A stretch of DNA of 58,000 nt from Cryptomeria japonica (lineage: Eukaryota; Streptophyta; Pinopsida; Cupressales; Cupressaceae): assembly GCF_030272615.1 (NCBI RefSeq), contig NC_081411.1, positions 41,409,140 to 41,467,139 of the forward strand, written 5' to 3'. Shown here one piece after another: positions 20,368 to 32,174 of this stretch. The translations under genes and the position numbers were made by a program. Position 1 is the first letter of the stretch. Each line of letters starts with the position of its first letter. The notes below the pieces were generated by a model, which saw only the letters and a program-made list of their open reading frames with translations, ran no database searches and was not told where the DNA came from.

Positions 20368-22773
20368 CTAGTCCACGTTCAGATCAGTAGGGACAGCAGT
20401 GTCTCTCAAGATTTTGTCGAGGATGGCTTTATGTGCAGGAGATATACGTAAGAGCTCAAGAATGGAGATGAGCGCGGGTGTCTTCCCTAGTTGTTCTACA
20501 AGATCGTACTCAGGCTTGGTAGATAAAGGATTGGTATTCTTAGTGTAGGCACCTGGCAATGTAATCTTACCTCGATGGGTTGTAACATGACATTCGGAGG
20601 TAGCTTCGGATGAAGATCCCACACCCTTTAGGACAATTTTAGGTCGTTGAGGAGGATTCTCAGGATTTTTATTTTTGATAGTAATGGTAGAGATATGATT
20701 GTCCATTGAGATGTGATTGATGGTAGAATCATAATTGTAAGGTGCTTTGGTGTAATTGGCTTGCTCATCTGTGACTTTGCCTTTTCCTTTGTCATGTTTT
20801 GGGAATGGTTCCTTAAACACCTCATGCTCTTGGTTAGATGAATGTCCCTCAATCTCTATATCTCCTCTGTCAATGAGATCTTGCACAATGTTTTTCAATC
20901 GATGGCAATTACTTGTCTTGTGACCCTTGCTCTTATGAAACTCACAAAACTCATCATCATTCCACCAATTCGGTTTTACCTTTGGTTCATATGGAGGAAA
21001 ATCTGGAACCATGATCACTTTGTTTGCTACAAGCTTTTTGAATATTGATTCAAGTGGTTCTCCCAATGGAGTGTACTTCCTTCGTGGTTTAGAAGTTGTT
21101 TGATTGTTCACTTGATTGTTGGTAGAACTTGATCCAGAAAAGATGACCTTGGGTCTCACTGTGTTGGCATCAACAACACCATCATTAATTGTGTTCTTGT
21201 TCTTGTTCCAAAATTTTGGTTTGTCCTTTCCTTTAAAGTCCTCTTTGTTTTCTTTGAATAGTTTGATAACTCCTTGTTCAATTAAGACTCTTTCTATTGC
21301 TAGGCCCTTTTCAATGACATCCTTGAATGTAGACAAACAAGCTTTTCTGAGATCATAGTCAATAGCCTTGTTAACATTTTGTGTGAACATCTCCACCATT
21401 TGTTTTTGCAGAATTTCGCAAGAGCATCTGCTAGCTAGGTTTCTCCATCTTTGTAAGAATGTTGCGAAAGATTCTCCTTCCTTTTGTTTCGTATTGCACA
21501 AGGTAGTAACTGAGACATTTGTTTCAATGTTGTAAGAGAAATGCTGAATGAATGCCTATGCTAAGTCGCCCCATGACTTAATACCGGGAGGTAATTGAGA
21601 AAACCATTCCATAGCTTGGTCACCTAAGCTCTGTGGGAACAACCTCATCAAGTATGTTTCTTCTGCCGCTACCTCAATGCAAGCTGTGAAGAATTGTCTT
21701 ATATGTGCCTTGGGGTCTCCTCTCCCTCTATATTTGTCAAATTTTGGTGTTACAAAGTGCGGAGGAAACGGAGGCATTGGAATGCTCTTATCGAAGGGAT
21801 AAGGGCATATATCTCTCATAGTGTATGTAGGTTTTGATGTACTCATGTCCTCCACTTTCTTTTGTAGATCTCTAATTTGTTGCTCCAAATTATTCTTGGG
21901 AGGAGATGGATTTCTTGTAGCATACCCCATGTTTGAAACACCCATTTGAGGAGGAACTTGTTGCATATATGGATGATACTGATCATAGACATGTCCATAT
22001 GGAGGTCTATATTGTTGTGACATATATGGAGCACTTGGCATAACTTCTTGTTGAGGGACCCCATATCTGTTTTGTGCATATAAACCATATTCAATAGGCC
22101 TTTCATTTTCCATTGTGTTGCCCCCAATTTTGACATGAGGTCTCCTTGTGTCAAAATTTTGAGGATGTCCTTGAGTATCCACTTGTCTTGATTGATCCAT
22201 ACCTTGAGCATGTGTTTGAGCATAAGGCCTCCATGATGGTCTTTGAATGTAAGTATCATATGTTTGAGGTTGTGTATGTGGGATTGCTGGTTTTTGAAGC
22301 AAAACTGATGGTGACTCAGGCATCATATTCGGTCCTCTATTTCCTCCACTATTTGGTCTCCTTTGATCCATGTTGGATTGAGTTTGTTGTGAGGGTCGAC
22401 TTTCCATAAGTTGAGATAAGTCAAAATCATGTGGTATTTTAGCTCCACTTTGTGCCATCATGTTTAAAAAGTATTGACGATCTCTCCTCATTATCTCTTC
22501 AACCAATCTATTGAATTGAGGATCCATTATGGATTCTTGTATGTCTACTGATAGTATTGAAGAGTTGTCAACATTGTCATTGTGTGTAGTATTGTTGTTT
22601 ATAGCGTTTGCGCTTTCCACATTTGGATTGTTTCTATAAACATTCATGTCTGGTAATGTAGTGTGCTCAGGATTGTAGAATAGATCATTGTCATACTCAT
22701 AAGAACTCATGTTTGCGGATTCTTGAGCTTCTTTAGCTATTCTCCTAGATTTTTGAAGGCGGGTTTCAACCAT
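20368..22773 (-). pseudogene. E2 gag with zinc knuckle, one amber stop
   Basis: Starts at ATG 22771-22773 (MVETRLQKSRRIAKEAQ). N-terminal Asn/Pro/Gln-rich part, then the retrotransposon gag core: FDKYRGRGDPKAHIRQFFTA, YLMRLFPQSLGDQAMEWFSQ, a TAG at 21556-21558, then FATFLQRWRNLASRC and the nucleocapsid knuckle CEFHKSKGHKTSNC (near 20950-20905). Apart from the TAG the frame is open to the protease. Gag would form the particle and package RNA. Because the LTRs are almost identical, the stop may already have been present in the copy that moved. Confidence 0.85.
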
Positions 22774-24375
22774 GAACTAGGTGTTTGACCAATATGTGAG
22801 AGACTAGATGAAAAATATGAAAAGAGTATGGAAGACCAAGAGTTGTATGGAGTGTAAATGAATCTGAGGTGTACTTGCAATGTCCAAAGTGTAAGACCAA
22901 GTATGTAAATAGTAGAGTAGGTGTGACTTCCAAAGAGAGGATAGTTTCTCTTGATGAGGTAAGCTGACCTTGACTCTAAGTAAGACCAAATGAGACCCAA
23001 AGGTAAGAAACCTTGATGAGGGACCACTTAGCAAAGTGTAGTTGTATGTAGTGTGTTGACAAAGTATGATGAGGACAAGCAAGTGACCTTTTGACTCAAG
23101 TTTAGACAAGTATGAATGTAAAATGAGATGTGAAGCAATGATGGACTATGTGAGACCTTAGAACAGGCTGAATGCTAGATGAAATATGAAGAGACAACCT
23201 AGGAAGCTCAAGTATGCCGAAACTGATTTCTTTTGTTTGTTGGACTGTGAAATTTTTCCAATTTGTGAAGTTTTTGGTTGTGACCAAATCTGAATGTTTG
23301 ACTATTTTTTGTGACAAGAGGACACAATGTTGATGAGGACTCAATGTTTGCAAGTGTTTAGACTCCAAAATGACTCCAAGAAAAGTGTGTTGTTTGATGT
23401 AAAATTGTTTTGCATACACTTGAAGACACAAAAGACACAATGTTTTGCTGTTTGGTCTTGATTGTTTGAATGTTTAACATAAGTCAAGCACAATTCTTAT
23501 GGCTGGCCAAGACAATAGTTGTTGATCCCACATGGGGTTTTACCCCCGAGGCTACGCTATTCAGAGCGGATACTTAGATGCTTGACCTCACTGGCTCCAC
23601 CCTCGGCACTCACTTCTCGGGTCAGCCAAGCATCAGTCCCCATGAAAACTCCCCATGGCGAACTTTGTATCTCTACTAAGAACCGTATGTGTGTGGGCCG
23701 CTACCAGAGGTCCGACCTCCTGCCCCAACAACTAGAAGGATTTGGGCTTCTAAAACAAAAAGGTGCTAGTAAGGGCATCCGCTCGTGTGGCCATACATGC
23801 GGCACTTTCAGCTCTGTAAATACAGAAGGCTCCCAGCCGGTAGGGGTTACGCCCTACAAATGATCAAATAAATTTGATCAAACGGGTTTATGGGGAGACA
23901 TAGTGTCGGTATGAACTAATCAGCACACGTTATTCATAGTTTTCACCATGAATACATTTGATTATAGTGGTTTGGATGAGGTGGGTTTTCCTCGCTACCA
24001 CTTGGGTCGTTCTCTTCTTACTAATAGTCCTAATGACCACACGGGAAGACAGGCCCTCTAAAGATTAAACAAAAAGAGCCTATTGCTCAAGACACAAAAG
24101 ACAATGATTCAATTTTAGTGCACCAATTGAAGTGTTTGCTAGTCTATGAAAACAAGGCACACAATAAAAATCCAAAAACCCTTGCCAAGGACCTGCAACA
24201 AAGATTTATTAGTAGTTTGGATTGTTTCAAATGATCACCCCTTCCTGCAAGCACACAAGTTAGGTAAATTTTAGATCCAAAAGACTTTGTGAAATAGGGG
24301 CCTTCAACAATGCGTTTTGTTGACCAATTCAAAGACCTGACTCATCATAAAAAAAGACCACTTGTAAAATTTTAA

Positions 24376-25250
24376 GAGATTTCCAGAAATGTAAGAAAAT
24401 CTAAAAAATTTGTTAATTTGCTCGAAAAATTAATTTTTTATGAAAAATCATAAAAAATTCATATAAAATACAAAATCGATCCAAAAAATCTAAAATTTTT
24501 ATTGGAGATTTTTGATGGTCTTCCAAACCTGCACAAAAAATTTCCTACAACAAATCCAAGTAGTTTGTGAGATATGAGTAAAATAATGCAAAACCCTAAT
24601 TTTCAAAGATCTAATTTTTGAAGAATGATTTTGCATCAAATTTAAAATCAAAAAGAACAGATCCTATGTATAATTCTGAGAGATTTCCAAAAATGTAAGA
24701 AAATCCAAAAAATTCGCTAATTTTCTCTCAAAATTAATTTTTTATGAAAAATCATAACAAATTCATATAAAATGAAAAATAGATTCAAAAAATCTGAAAT
24801 TTTTATTGAATCTTTCTGATACTATTCCCGACCTGCACAAAAATTTTTATGGCAAAATTCGAAGCGGTTTGTGAGATCTGGTCAAAATAAATAAAAACCC
24901 TAATTTGTAAAGATCTGATTTTTAGGGAAATATTTTGCATCAAAATTAAATTCACAAAGAACAGATCCTGTGTATAATTATGAGAGATTTCCAAAAATAT
25001 AAGAAAATACAAAAAATTCTCTCATTTTCTCTCAAAATAAATTTTTTATGAAAAATCATAAAAAATTCCTAAAAATTGAAAATTTGCTCCAAAAATTCTG
25101 AATTTTGGATTGAGAGCTCCTGATACTTTCTTCAACCTACAAAAAAAAATTTGGTGCAAAATTTCCAAGCCGTTTATGAGATATGATCGAATCTCTCCAA
25201 GATCTTGATTTTGTGTCCAAAACCCTAGCTCCACAAGGTTATTCTCCAAA
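24376..25250 (-). repeat. Triple tandem repeat, 304 bp period, in E2 leader
   Basis: Units start with GAGATTTCCA(A/G)AAAT at 24376, 24680 and 24984, so both periods are 304 bp. All share TTATGAAAAATCATAA, CCAAACCTGCAC or its variants, AAACCCTAATTTT and GAACAGATCCT. Divergence between units is moderate by eye; the third stops about 40 bp short. Confidence 0.9.
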
Positions 25251-25320
25251 TTGTTTTACAAAATAGCAATATAGGGTTAGAAAAATCTGCAAAAAAACAT
25301 AGATCTAAGAAAAATCCATG

Positions 25321-25340
25321 TCCCACGGGGTGTGCCAAAA
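25321..25340 (-). promoter_or_regulatory. E2 primer-binding site region
   Basis: Directly inside the 5' LTR the minus strand reads TTTTGGCACACCCCGTGGGA, similar in layout to the TTTTGGCGACTC-type leader starts of Tat elements. The priming tRNA cannot be named from this sequence alone. Confidence 0.55.
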
Positions 25341-26097
25341 TGTTTATGGTGAAAATGGATAACAATAATAACAAAATTGAAAGGCTAAATGAATTCAACC
25401 ACCAAACCCTAGCCTAACAACAACAAAGATCCACCATAACATATGAAGATTACCTAAGACAATGCAAATAACTCAAAATCACAAAGATTATACCATCACA
25501 TGTCCAATAGGGTTTTGATCTCCATTCTTCCTATCTCCATTGATCTTGCTTGATATACTTGCTCTCAGATTTTTGTATGCACAAAAGCTCAACAAAGAAC
25601 GGAATGTGGTTGCAAGTGGAATTGTAGTGTAGCCAAGTACTCCAAAATCAGTCATTAGGGTTTGACAATGAAGAAAGCATCTCCTTAAATAGAAGACACA
25701 ATAAGAAATGGAGGGTTAAGATTGAGAGGTCGGCTAGGATTAGAGGGTAGGTAGAGGAAATAATAAAATAATGAAAGAGGTAGGTAGTGTAGGAATTAAG
25801 AGATGAATGACATGTGTCATGTGTAGAAAAAGATAATGAATTAATTTAAATAAATAAAGATTTATTTAATTAATAGAAGAAGTAGGACAATTAAATAAAT
25901 AAAATATTTATTTAATTTAGGAAAGGGATAATTTAAATAAATAAATGTATTTATTTAAATGAGAAATAAGGCTAGAAGAGGATAAATGAATTAATTAAAT
26001 AAATAAAAATTTATTTAATTAATAGAAGAATTAGGCTTAGATAATTAAATAAATAAAATATTTATTTAATTAAACATGACAATTTTGAGTGTCTACA
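25341..26097 (-). repeat. E2 5' LTR
   Basis: 757 bp, matching 14733-15503 almost base for base. Starts (minus strand) TGTAGACACT, contains CTATTTAAG at 25683-25691 as a TATA-like box, and carries the same five AT palindromes. Confidence 0.95.
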
Positions 26098-26102
26098 ATA
26101 GG
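26098..26102. repeat. E2 target-site duplication (right copy)
   Basis: ATAGG directly after the LTR; the left copy is at 14728-14732. Confidence 0.95.
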
Positions 26103-26891
26103 CATCGTGTTGTAGAGTATCAACCCTTGTTGAACAAGGGTATCACATTTTTGAGGCTCGATCAGTGCAAGGAGACATTTTGTGTATATGAAGTGGTTTC
26201 AATTAGCCATTTTGTGTATAAGTAGAGAGGAGAGGTCGATGTCTTTGTTTATTTTCCTACAAAACAATGAAAGAGGTCCTAGTCAAGGAACACACATATC
26301 CAAACAAGGAGAGAATTTGGATTGAGGACAATTCTATGCAAGAAAGGATATCAAGTTATAAAAGACAAAAATCAACAAAGGTAAAGTGGATCCTTAAAAA
26401 AGAGGAGCAATTGACAACTATTATTCTTGCTCCACAATGTAGAGACAAAAAGAGCTAGGCTATTACGTTGCCTCCCAAGTATGATTGCACATGAAATCAT
26501 TGTACCATGAATGACAATGAGCCCCTAATAGGTAATTAAGCTACCGATGTCATATAGAAAGATAAAAACATAATAAGTTATAAATGTCATTTAGAAGGGA
26601 TATGATGAGTGTATAACTCATTGTCACCTATTATTAAAATGTTACTGGAACTACAATAAGTTGTTGAATTTTAATCTCCAAATCATGACATTCGTTAGTG
26701 GAATAGTTGATGATGCTTGAAAAAAAGATTGTCCTAATTTTGTTTATGGTTTTTTCTTTCATTTTTCAAGGGTAGAGTAATAAAGTTGGCTTTAAGAAAC
26801 TCATACAAAATTATCTCTTGTTGTGATTAAAAGTTGTTGGAAAAGACATAGATATATTAGACACTGGGGGAGGGGATGTCAACAAAGGAGG

Positions 26892-26993
26892 AGGATAGAA
26901 ACCTAAATCTTCTTCAAAAAATGTAATGTATATTTCTCATGAAGGATAGAAACCTAAATCTTCTTCAAAAAATGTAATGTATATTTCTCATGA
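26892..26993 (+). repeat. Exact tandem duplication, 51 bp
   Basis: AGGATAGAAACCTAAATCTT ... TTTCTCATGA occurs twice back to back with no difference by eye, so it is a recent replication slip. Confidence 0.95.
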
Positions 26994-28617
26994 ACCTCCA
27001 CACTTCATTTGCACACATCCTAAATCATGTCCATTGCATCCATGTATATAATTAAATGCGGTATTTAAATCATATCTAGAGGAGTGTGTTCATTCATATT
27101 TTCAAAGTTTAAAGATCCTGAACCATCATCAAGACATGTGTTGGAAGAAGAGGTTGGAATAGATTTAGAAGAAGCTTGAATAATTGACACATACAACTCC
27201 CTTGAGACTTCATATTTGGATAGAGGGACCTTATATCAAATTAAGGAAGGCATGAGAGTGATATATGTATTAGTGTAACTATTATACTTTTTGAATATTT
27301 ATCCTTAATATAATATTGGAAATAGTATCTTATACTAATTAGGGAGTCATAATTAGGATATTATTTTCCCATTTTTAGTTGTTGATCTCCTTATTTAAGA
27401 CACAAATGATTTTCATAATCTTTTCTTTATGTGGAATATATATCTAATTTAATTATTTATATTTTTAATAAAAAAATAAATTTATTGTAGTAATCATGTG
27501 GTTTTTTAATTTTATCTCTTGTCTAAGAGAAAGTATTGAAGATCATAACTCTAACATGGCTTTATTTTGGATGAGTAATGTTGGTGTTTACATCGCCAGA
27601 CTTGGGCATAGCTTAATCAGGTTCTTCAAACCTCTTCTTTCATTGTAATTTTGAGATATATGCTTCAGTTAGTGATTGTCTAATGTCTTCAAAAAATTAG
27701 TAGCATATCTCTTGGTAGTTAGCCTATGTAAAGATCCTATGATTGCATTGGAACTGGTTTATAATAAGATTTGAATGGGCTTGTAGCTGTAATATGTTTT
27801 CAGAGGTTGTATGACATGTTTGACGAAATGTCAATAATCTAGTGAAGTCTGATTTTGATATATTATTGTGACAGTCCATGTAATTTTACATTAGCTTCCT
27901 ATAACATGTATTTATGCCTGTCAATGAGGCATTTGTTTGATTTAGATATGAATTAAGAGGAATTTGAGGTTGCATCATCATACACCCATTTTTTGAGGAC
28001 TCTTGCAGATTTGACAGTGAATATTCCTTGTTTTTCAGTAATCATTGGACAAGGGATATTACACAATCATACTAAGTAGATTTCAAACCCCATAATTTGT
28101 ATAGAGAACATAAAATTTGGACTCAAGAGCTTCTAGAGTAATTTTTGAGGTTAAATGAATCTATGAACAATAGTTTAAACATGAATAGTGTTTATTTAAA
28201 CTATGAATATTATTTGATGTTGTAATTAATGTCTTAGGCATGAAAAATGTTTTAGGTGTGAATAATGTTTTCAAGTATGAATAGGTTTTTTTGGTAATGA
28301 AGAGATTTTCTAGGGGCTATGAATAATGGTTTAAGCCTTGTATAGTTTTTTCAGGCTTTTTTTGCTTGCTTAAAGGAATAGTTTCATGAAAATAGACATC
28401 AGTTGGGAATACGATATCCAAATTTTAAAAAATAAATAGCCATTGGAAAGTTGATTCTATGATATAAAACATCTTTAAAACATGTACCCTGGCAATTGCA
28501 ACTAAAACATGTGACAAAATTCCTCTATTATTTATCCTATGATAGATGTTCATACCTTGTTCAAAAACTTCCAATTTTTGTGAGTCTGTCTGTCAAACAA
28601 TCGGCGTGCCATTTCAA

Positions 28618-28930
28618 AGCTCCCATTTTTGCACAGGCTGGGGGATGTTGACAGAGCTTTACACCTGTGCCAAGGCCAACAGAGAATCAAAAACATCACT
28701 ATCTACAGGTGCAAAATAGATGGGTGACCGATACTAATGAATGAAAGAAGGGGAATTAAGCCTATTGGTCTTTATCCGCCCGGGAGCATGCCCTATTCCA
28801 TGAGCCGATATTGCTCCCATTTTCATACAGGCTAGAGGATGTTGAAAAAGCTTTACACCTGCCTTATTCCATGAGCCGACATTGCTCCCATTTTTGCAAA
28901 CCCTGTTCCATGAGCCGAGAATGCTTGGAG
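28618..28930 (+). repeat. Interspersed repeat cluster
   Basis: GCTCCCATTTTTGCACAGGC ... GCTTTACACCTG at 28618 recurs at 28812; CCATGAGCCGA(T/C)ATTGCTCCCA recurs at about 28797 and 28870, with a third CCATGAGCCGAGAATGC near 28908. Confidence 0.8.
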
Positions 28931-29281
28931 CTAGCATTAATCGGTCAAAATGGTTCATGGTTTACGTGCCTTATCCAAAACCTGGAGTATGCTGGTGGGG
29001 CGGCAACGTGAGAATGGGAAGAGGCCGCAAAATTGATTTGAAATGTCTTGGTCTTTTTTTTTTAAGTAATGCTCGCGGTCGTCGGAGTTTTGATGAACAC
29101 AGGCACTTTTTGTAAAAAAGCACAAATTTCATTGCCAATTCCTTCTCTATCGAAAACATATATTGAATTATCGTCAAAAATCCGACGAATGTGGGAAATT
29201 TTTCAAAAAAAAATCAAATTTGTTCACAATATACCTTCTCTATCGAAAACCTCCGTCAAAATTTTAGGCCAAATGTATTAG

Positions 29282-29739
29282 TGATAACACCCAAGCAAGT
29301 CCTAAAGAATTCTCCATATAAGCTGGTCTATGGCAAGGACACATTGTTCCCTAGGTCTTTGGAGATCCTTGCCTTACAATTTCTCAAATCTATCGAGGTG
29401 GCAGACTACGGTCCCATGGAAGTAAGACTAGCGAAAATTATGGAACTAGAGTAAGCAAGAGAAGAAACATTTTCGTCCCTTCAAAACCGCCTTCAAACCA
29501 TCAAAAGGTGGTTTGATAAGAAGAAAAGTTCTGACCCAGGTTTCAAACAAGGTGATCTTGTTTTGAAATACAATGAGAGGGCAGCCAAGCCTGGTCAATA
29601 TGCCAAATTTGATGGTTTTTGGGAGGGGCCCTTCCGCATTATAAATTGCAAAGGTTTCAATGCTTTTGATCTCAAAGATATGCAAGGAGTTTCTCTCGAA
29701 ATCCCGGTTAACGGGTTCCACCTTAAGCCTTTCCATTAA
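29282..29739 (+). pseudogene. E4: gypsy integrase C-terminal fragment
   Basis: Reads SPYKLVYGKDTLFPRSLEI, then a TAG near 29452, REETFSSLQNRLQTIKRWFD, FKQGDLVLKYNERAAKPGQY, GFWEGPFRIINCKG and HLKPFH with a stop at 29737-29739. This is the end of a Ty3/gypsy integrase, of a different family from E1-E3 (QGDLVLKYN against VGDLVLRE). The catalytic core is absent; the left edge meets unrelated sequence at about 29280. Confidence 0.8.
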
Positions 29740-29972
29740 TGGATTTTTCCTTATATGTACATAATGTAAATAATATTTTTTCATGTGCTTTATTTATTTA
29801 GTTTTCCTCATGCATTCCTGAAGCAGAGTGAAAATCACAAGATACACCATAACCAAGCAAAAAGAAAATCATTATATTATGAGTATTTTTTAACAATTCA
29901 TCAGTAGGCCTGTGGCCTAATGTTTAACAAAAAGAAGCAAGATGAAGTTTTCAAAGACAGGATGGTGTTAAC
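29740..29972. other. E4 short spacer between integrase and antisense ORF
   Basis: AT-rich convergent 3' region between the integrase stop and the stop of the antisense ORF; no gene. The layout is that of a Tat element with an antisense ORF. Confidence 0.5.
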
Positions 29973-30126
29973 TCAAGGATCCTCTTCATCTTCATCACCC
30001 TCCATCTAGAAGTCAGAGTCGCCAGCATCATCTGGAACATCTTCCCCCTCTGACCACTCATGGTCAGAAACATCGTCAAGCTCCTGAGCTATGGACATGA
30101 AAACTAGATTGGGTTGGACGTGCGGC
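29973..30126 (-). pseudogene. E4 antisense extra ORF, acidic C-terminal end
   Basis: Minus strand reads VQPNLVFMSIAQELDDVSDH, EWSEGEDVPDDAGDSDF, a TAG at 30006-30008, then MEGDEDEEDP and a TGA. The acidic tail is typical of the end of a nuclear or nucleic-acid-associated protein, but I cannot name the family. It is cut at 30126 by the copia LTR of E5. The rest of the ORF very probably resumes at 47304 on the other side of E5. Confidence 0.55.
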
Positions 30127-30208
30127 TGTTGGCATTTGCATAAAGATTGCATTAATAATATGATATATTGTCATTGATGTCAATTAAACCGGTAATGGTA
30201 TTTATGAT
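30127..30208 (+). repeat. E5 5' LTR, first 82 bp
   Basis: TGTTGGCATTTGCATAAAGA through GGTATTTATGAT matches 45852-45934 with only a few substitutions; it ends abruptly where the E3 LTR (TGTAGACACC) begins. Confidence 0.9.
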
Positions 30209-31479
30209 TGTAGACACCTAAAAATGTCTCATTGATCATGTACTAATTATTCCTCTAATTGATTAAATAATTCTTTAATTAAGTTAATTAACTATTTCTT
30301 CTAATTTCATATTTCCTCATCATCTAATTAATTATTATATCTTCTATTCTATCATCATTTAATCATTTTAACCATTTTCTAAATATTAATTAAATATTTA
30401 TTACTTAATTAATCCTGGTTAATTCCCCAATTTAAATAATCTTTATTATTTAAAATAAATTAATTATTCAATTTCTATCTCTAATCATTTAATCATTCAA
30501 CCCTCTTCTAAATATTAATTAAATATTTATTATTTAATTAATTGTCATTTAATCCTTTAATTCAAATAATCTTTATTATTTAATTAAATTCCATTTCTAA
30601 AATAATTTCTTTAAATTATTTAATTAACTAATTAATTCTTCCATTTCCAAATCCCCAAATTCTAATTTCATTTAAATTTCATATTCTTCTAATTTCTTCC
30701 AAATTCAATCACATGTGCATGATTTCAAAAACCAAATTGAAAATCAAAGTCAAGTTCTAAATATATTCAAATGCTAAATTGAATTAATAAATTCAATTAT
30801 TTGAATAATATCTCATGCAAAGATTAAATTAATAATCTAAATCTAAATGCAAGCACATGCTAAATTAATTAATTCAATCAATTAATTAATTAAATCATTT
30901 ATCTCTTCAATCTCTATTTCCATCTTTCAGTTAGCTTTTTCTAAATTAAGCTTTCTGTGTCATCTTCTTTATTTCCACCAATCATCCTTTTTCTTCCTTC
31001 AGTTAACTCTTTCATCAATCAGTTGACTCAATTGATCTATTCAATCTATTGAGTTTCACTCCTACAATCAACAGTTCAACTATCAACTTGCATTTGAGCT
31101 CACCTGAGTTCACACCTCTTGATCATTTTGTTCCACCTTTCAATCAATATCCTCCAATTTTCTATACATTGAGCATCCAATCCTCACAATTTCTCTTAAT
31201 CACGAACTTTGAATCTTTGTGTCACTTGCAGGTTACCAGCGCAATATCTAAGAGCCATCATACCACAAAGAGGAGAGGAGCAATGGAAGCAATATGCAAA
31301 TCTTGGAATAGGGAGTTTTACTTGAATTGGTTTCATTCTTAGTTCCTATTTTATTTGATCTCGCATTATTTCATTATCTAGTTTGTTAGATTTGTTGATT
31401 AGAAAGGGATTCGTGATTTTCTTGGTGCTTCTAATTGATAGCTTTGTTTATTTGAAGATGAATTCTAGCATGCATTACA
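30209..31479 (+). repeat. E3 5' LTR
   Basis: Starts TGTAGACACCTAAAAATGTC, similar to the start of the E2 LTR (TGTAGACACTCAAAATTGTC). 30240-30900 is packed with AT palindromes (TTAATTAAATATTTATTA and the like). It ends GCATTACA by the TG...CA rule, followed by a primer-site-like TTTTGGGGAACCCGACATG (31480-31498). No second LTR survives, so the right edge is inferred. Confidence 0.65.
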
Positions 31480-31606
31480 TTTTGGGGAACCCGACATGAA
31501 CTAACAACAATTTAACCTTTTTTTTGTGTTCTGTGTGATTTTTGCAGACTGTACGGATTGTTCATTTTTTTTCTAGGTTGCATGAATTTCAAGAAAAGAT
31601 TTTGTC

Positions 31607-31760
31607 ATGCAATTGAGCTTACATTGTCATGCAATTTCATAGATAGAATTACGCATTCGACCCTTCGGGGTCACGCATTCGATCTGACAGGGTCACGCAA
31701 TCGCCCTGTCCACATCACGCAATTGACCTTTCTGGATCACGCATTCACATGAGGTTTTGT
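31607..31760 (+). repeat. 22 bp array, first block (six full units and a partial)
   Basis: Units start exactly at 31607, 31629, 31651, 31673, 31695, 31717 and 31739. The first half is A(C/T)GCA(A/T)T(C/T)G-like; the second half differs in each, ending TC or TT. The third unit contains GACCC-TTCG-GGGTC, a perfect 5 bp stem closed on a TTCG tetraloop. 22 is not a multiple of 3, so it is not a peptide repeat. Confidence 0.95.
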
Positions 31761-32174
31761 TGTTTAATCTTTCCTTTAGTCTTTTATTTTATGTTCAACT
31801 CTGCTTCAAATTGGGTTAATCTGGGATCAAATTTATTTTATTTTATGATTTGATTATCATGGTTTATGGTAAGAAAAGTTCAGTTCAGGATTTCAGGAGC
31901 AAGAAGGGTGAAGCAACAAAGGAGAGAAACCAAATGCTATCAAAAGGTTCTCTAGGTAGAAAAATTGATATAGGATTCAGAGGAACAACTAGCCTTTGAT
32001 AGATATAATAGCCTAGTTCTTTCTTATCAAGTTAAATATGATCTAATCAATATTGAATGGATGATCAGGGATTTGGCTAGGGCTTCACAATTGGTTGTAC
32101 AGATTCCTAATAGGGTTTACTTTTCTATTTTTTTTTTAGTTTTTAACTTTTTTTGTTGTTGTCTGCCTTTTGTC

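Larger units (their letters stand above)
22774..25340 (-). other. E2 5' leader (primer site to gag)
   Basis: No gene. In element sense it holds the 304 bp triple repeat next to the primer site, then a block (about 23515-24030) of visibly higher GC with many short complementary runs (for example CCCCCGAGG, CCCTCGG, CCCAGCCGG), then AT-rich text to gag. The 114-codon open frame at 23519-23863 lies in the GC-rich block and shows no domain. Confidence 0.6.
14733..26097 (-). mobile_element. E2: young, complete but non-autonomous Tat-like gypsy element with antisense PMD gene
   Basis: Two LTRs, 14733-15503 and 25341-26097, are identical by eye except for one substitution (G at 14977) and one 14 bp indel. 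Both flanks carry the same 5 bp, ATAGG (14728-14732 and 26098-26102), the target-site duplication. In element sense: 5' LTR, primer site, 2.6 kb leader, gag, NC, protease, a linker, then only the C-terminal end of integrase, a 3' region with an antisense PMD gene, purine tract and 3' LTR. RT, RNase H and the integrase core are absent, so it must have moved with enzymes from a relative. Length 11.4 kb. Confidence 0.95.
26103..29281. other. Old sequence right of E2, no recognisable gene
   Basis: AT-rich text without domain-like coding. Landmarks: an exact 51 bp tandem duplication (26892-26993), a loose run of TGAATAATGTTTTAGG-like words (28165-28345), a repeat cluster around CCATGAGCCGA (28618-28930), and CCTTCTCTATCGAAAAC twice (near 29141 and 29234). 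The 63-codon frame at 26267-26458 has no features that support a gene. Confidence 0.55.

Noticed and set aside
23519-23863. 114-codon open frame in the E2 leader
   Set aside because: GC-rich noncoding block; no domain, odd composition, and plus-strand orientation in an untranslated leader of a minus element.
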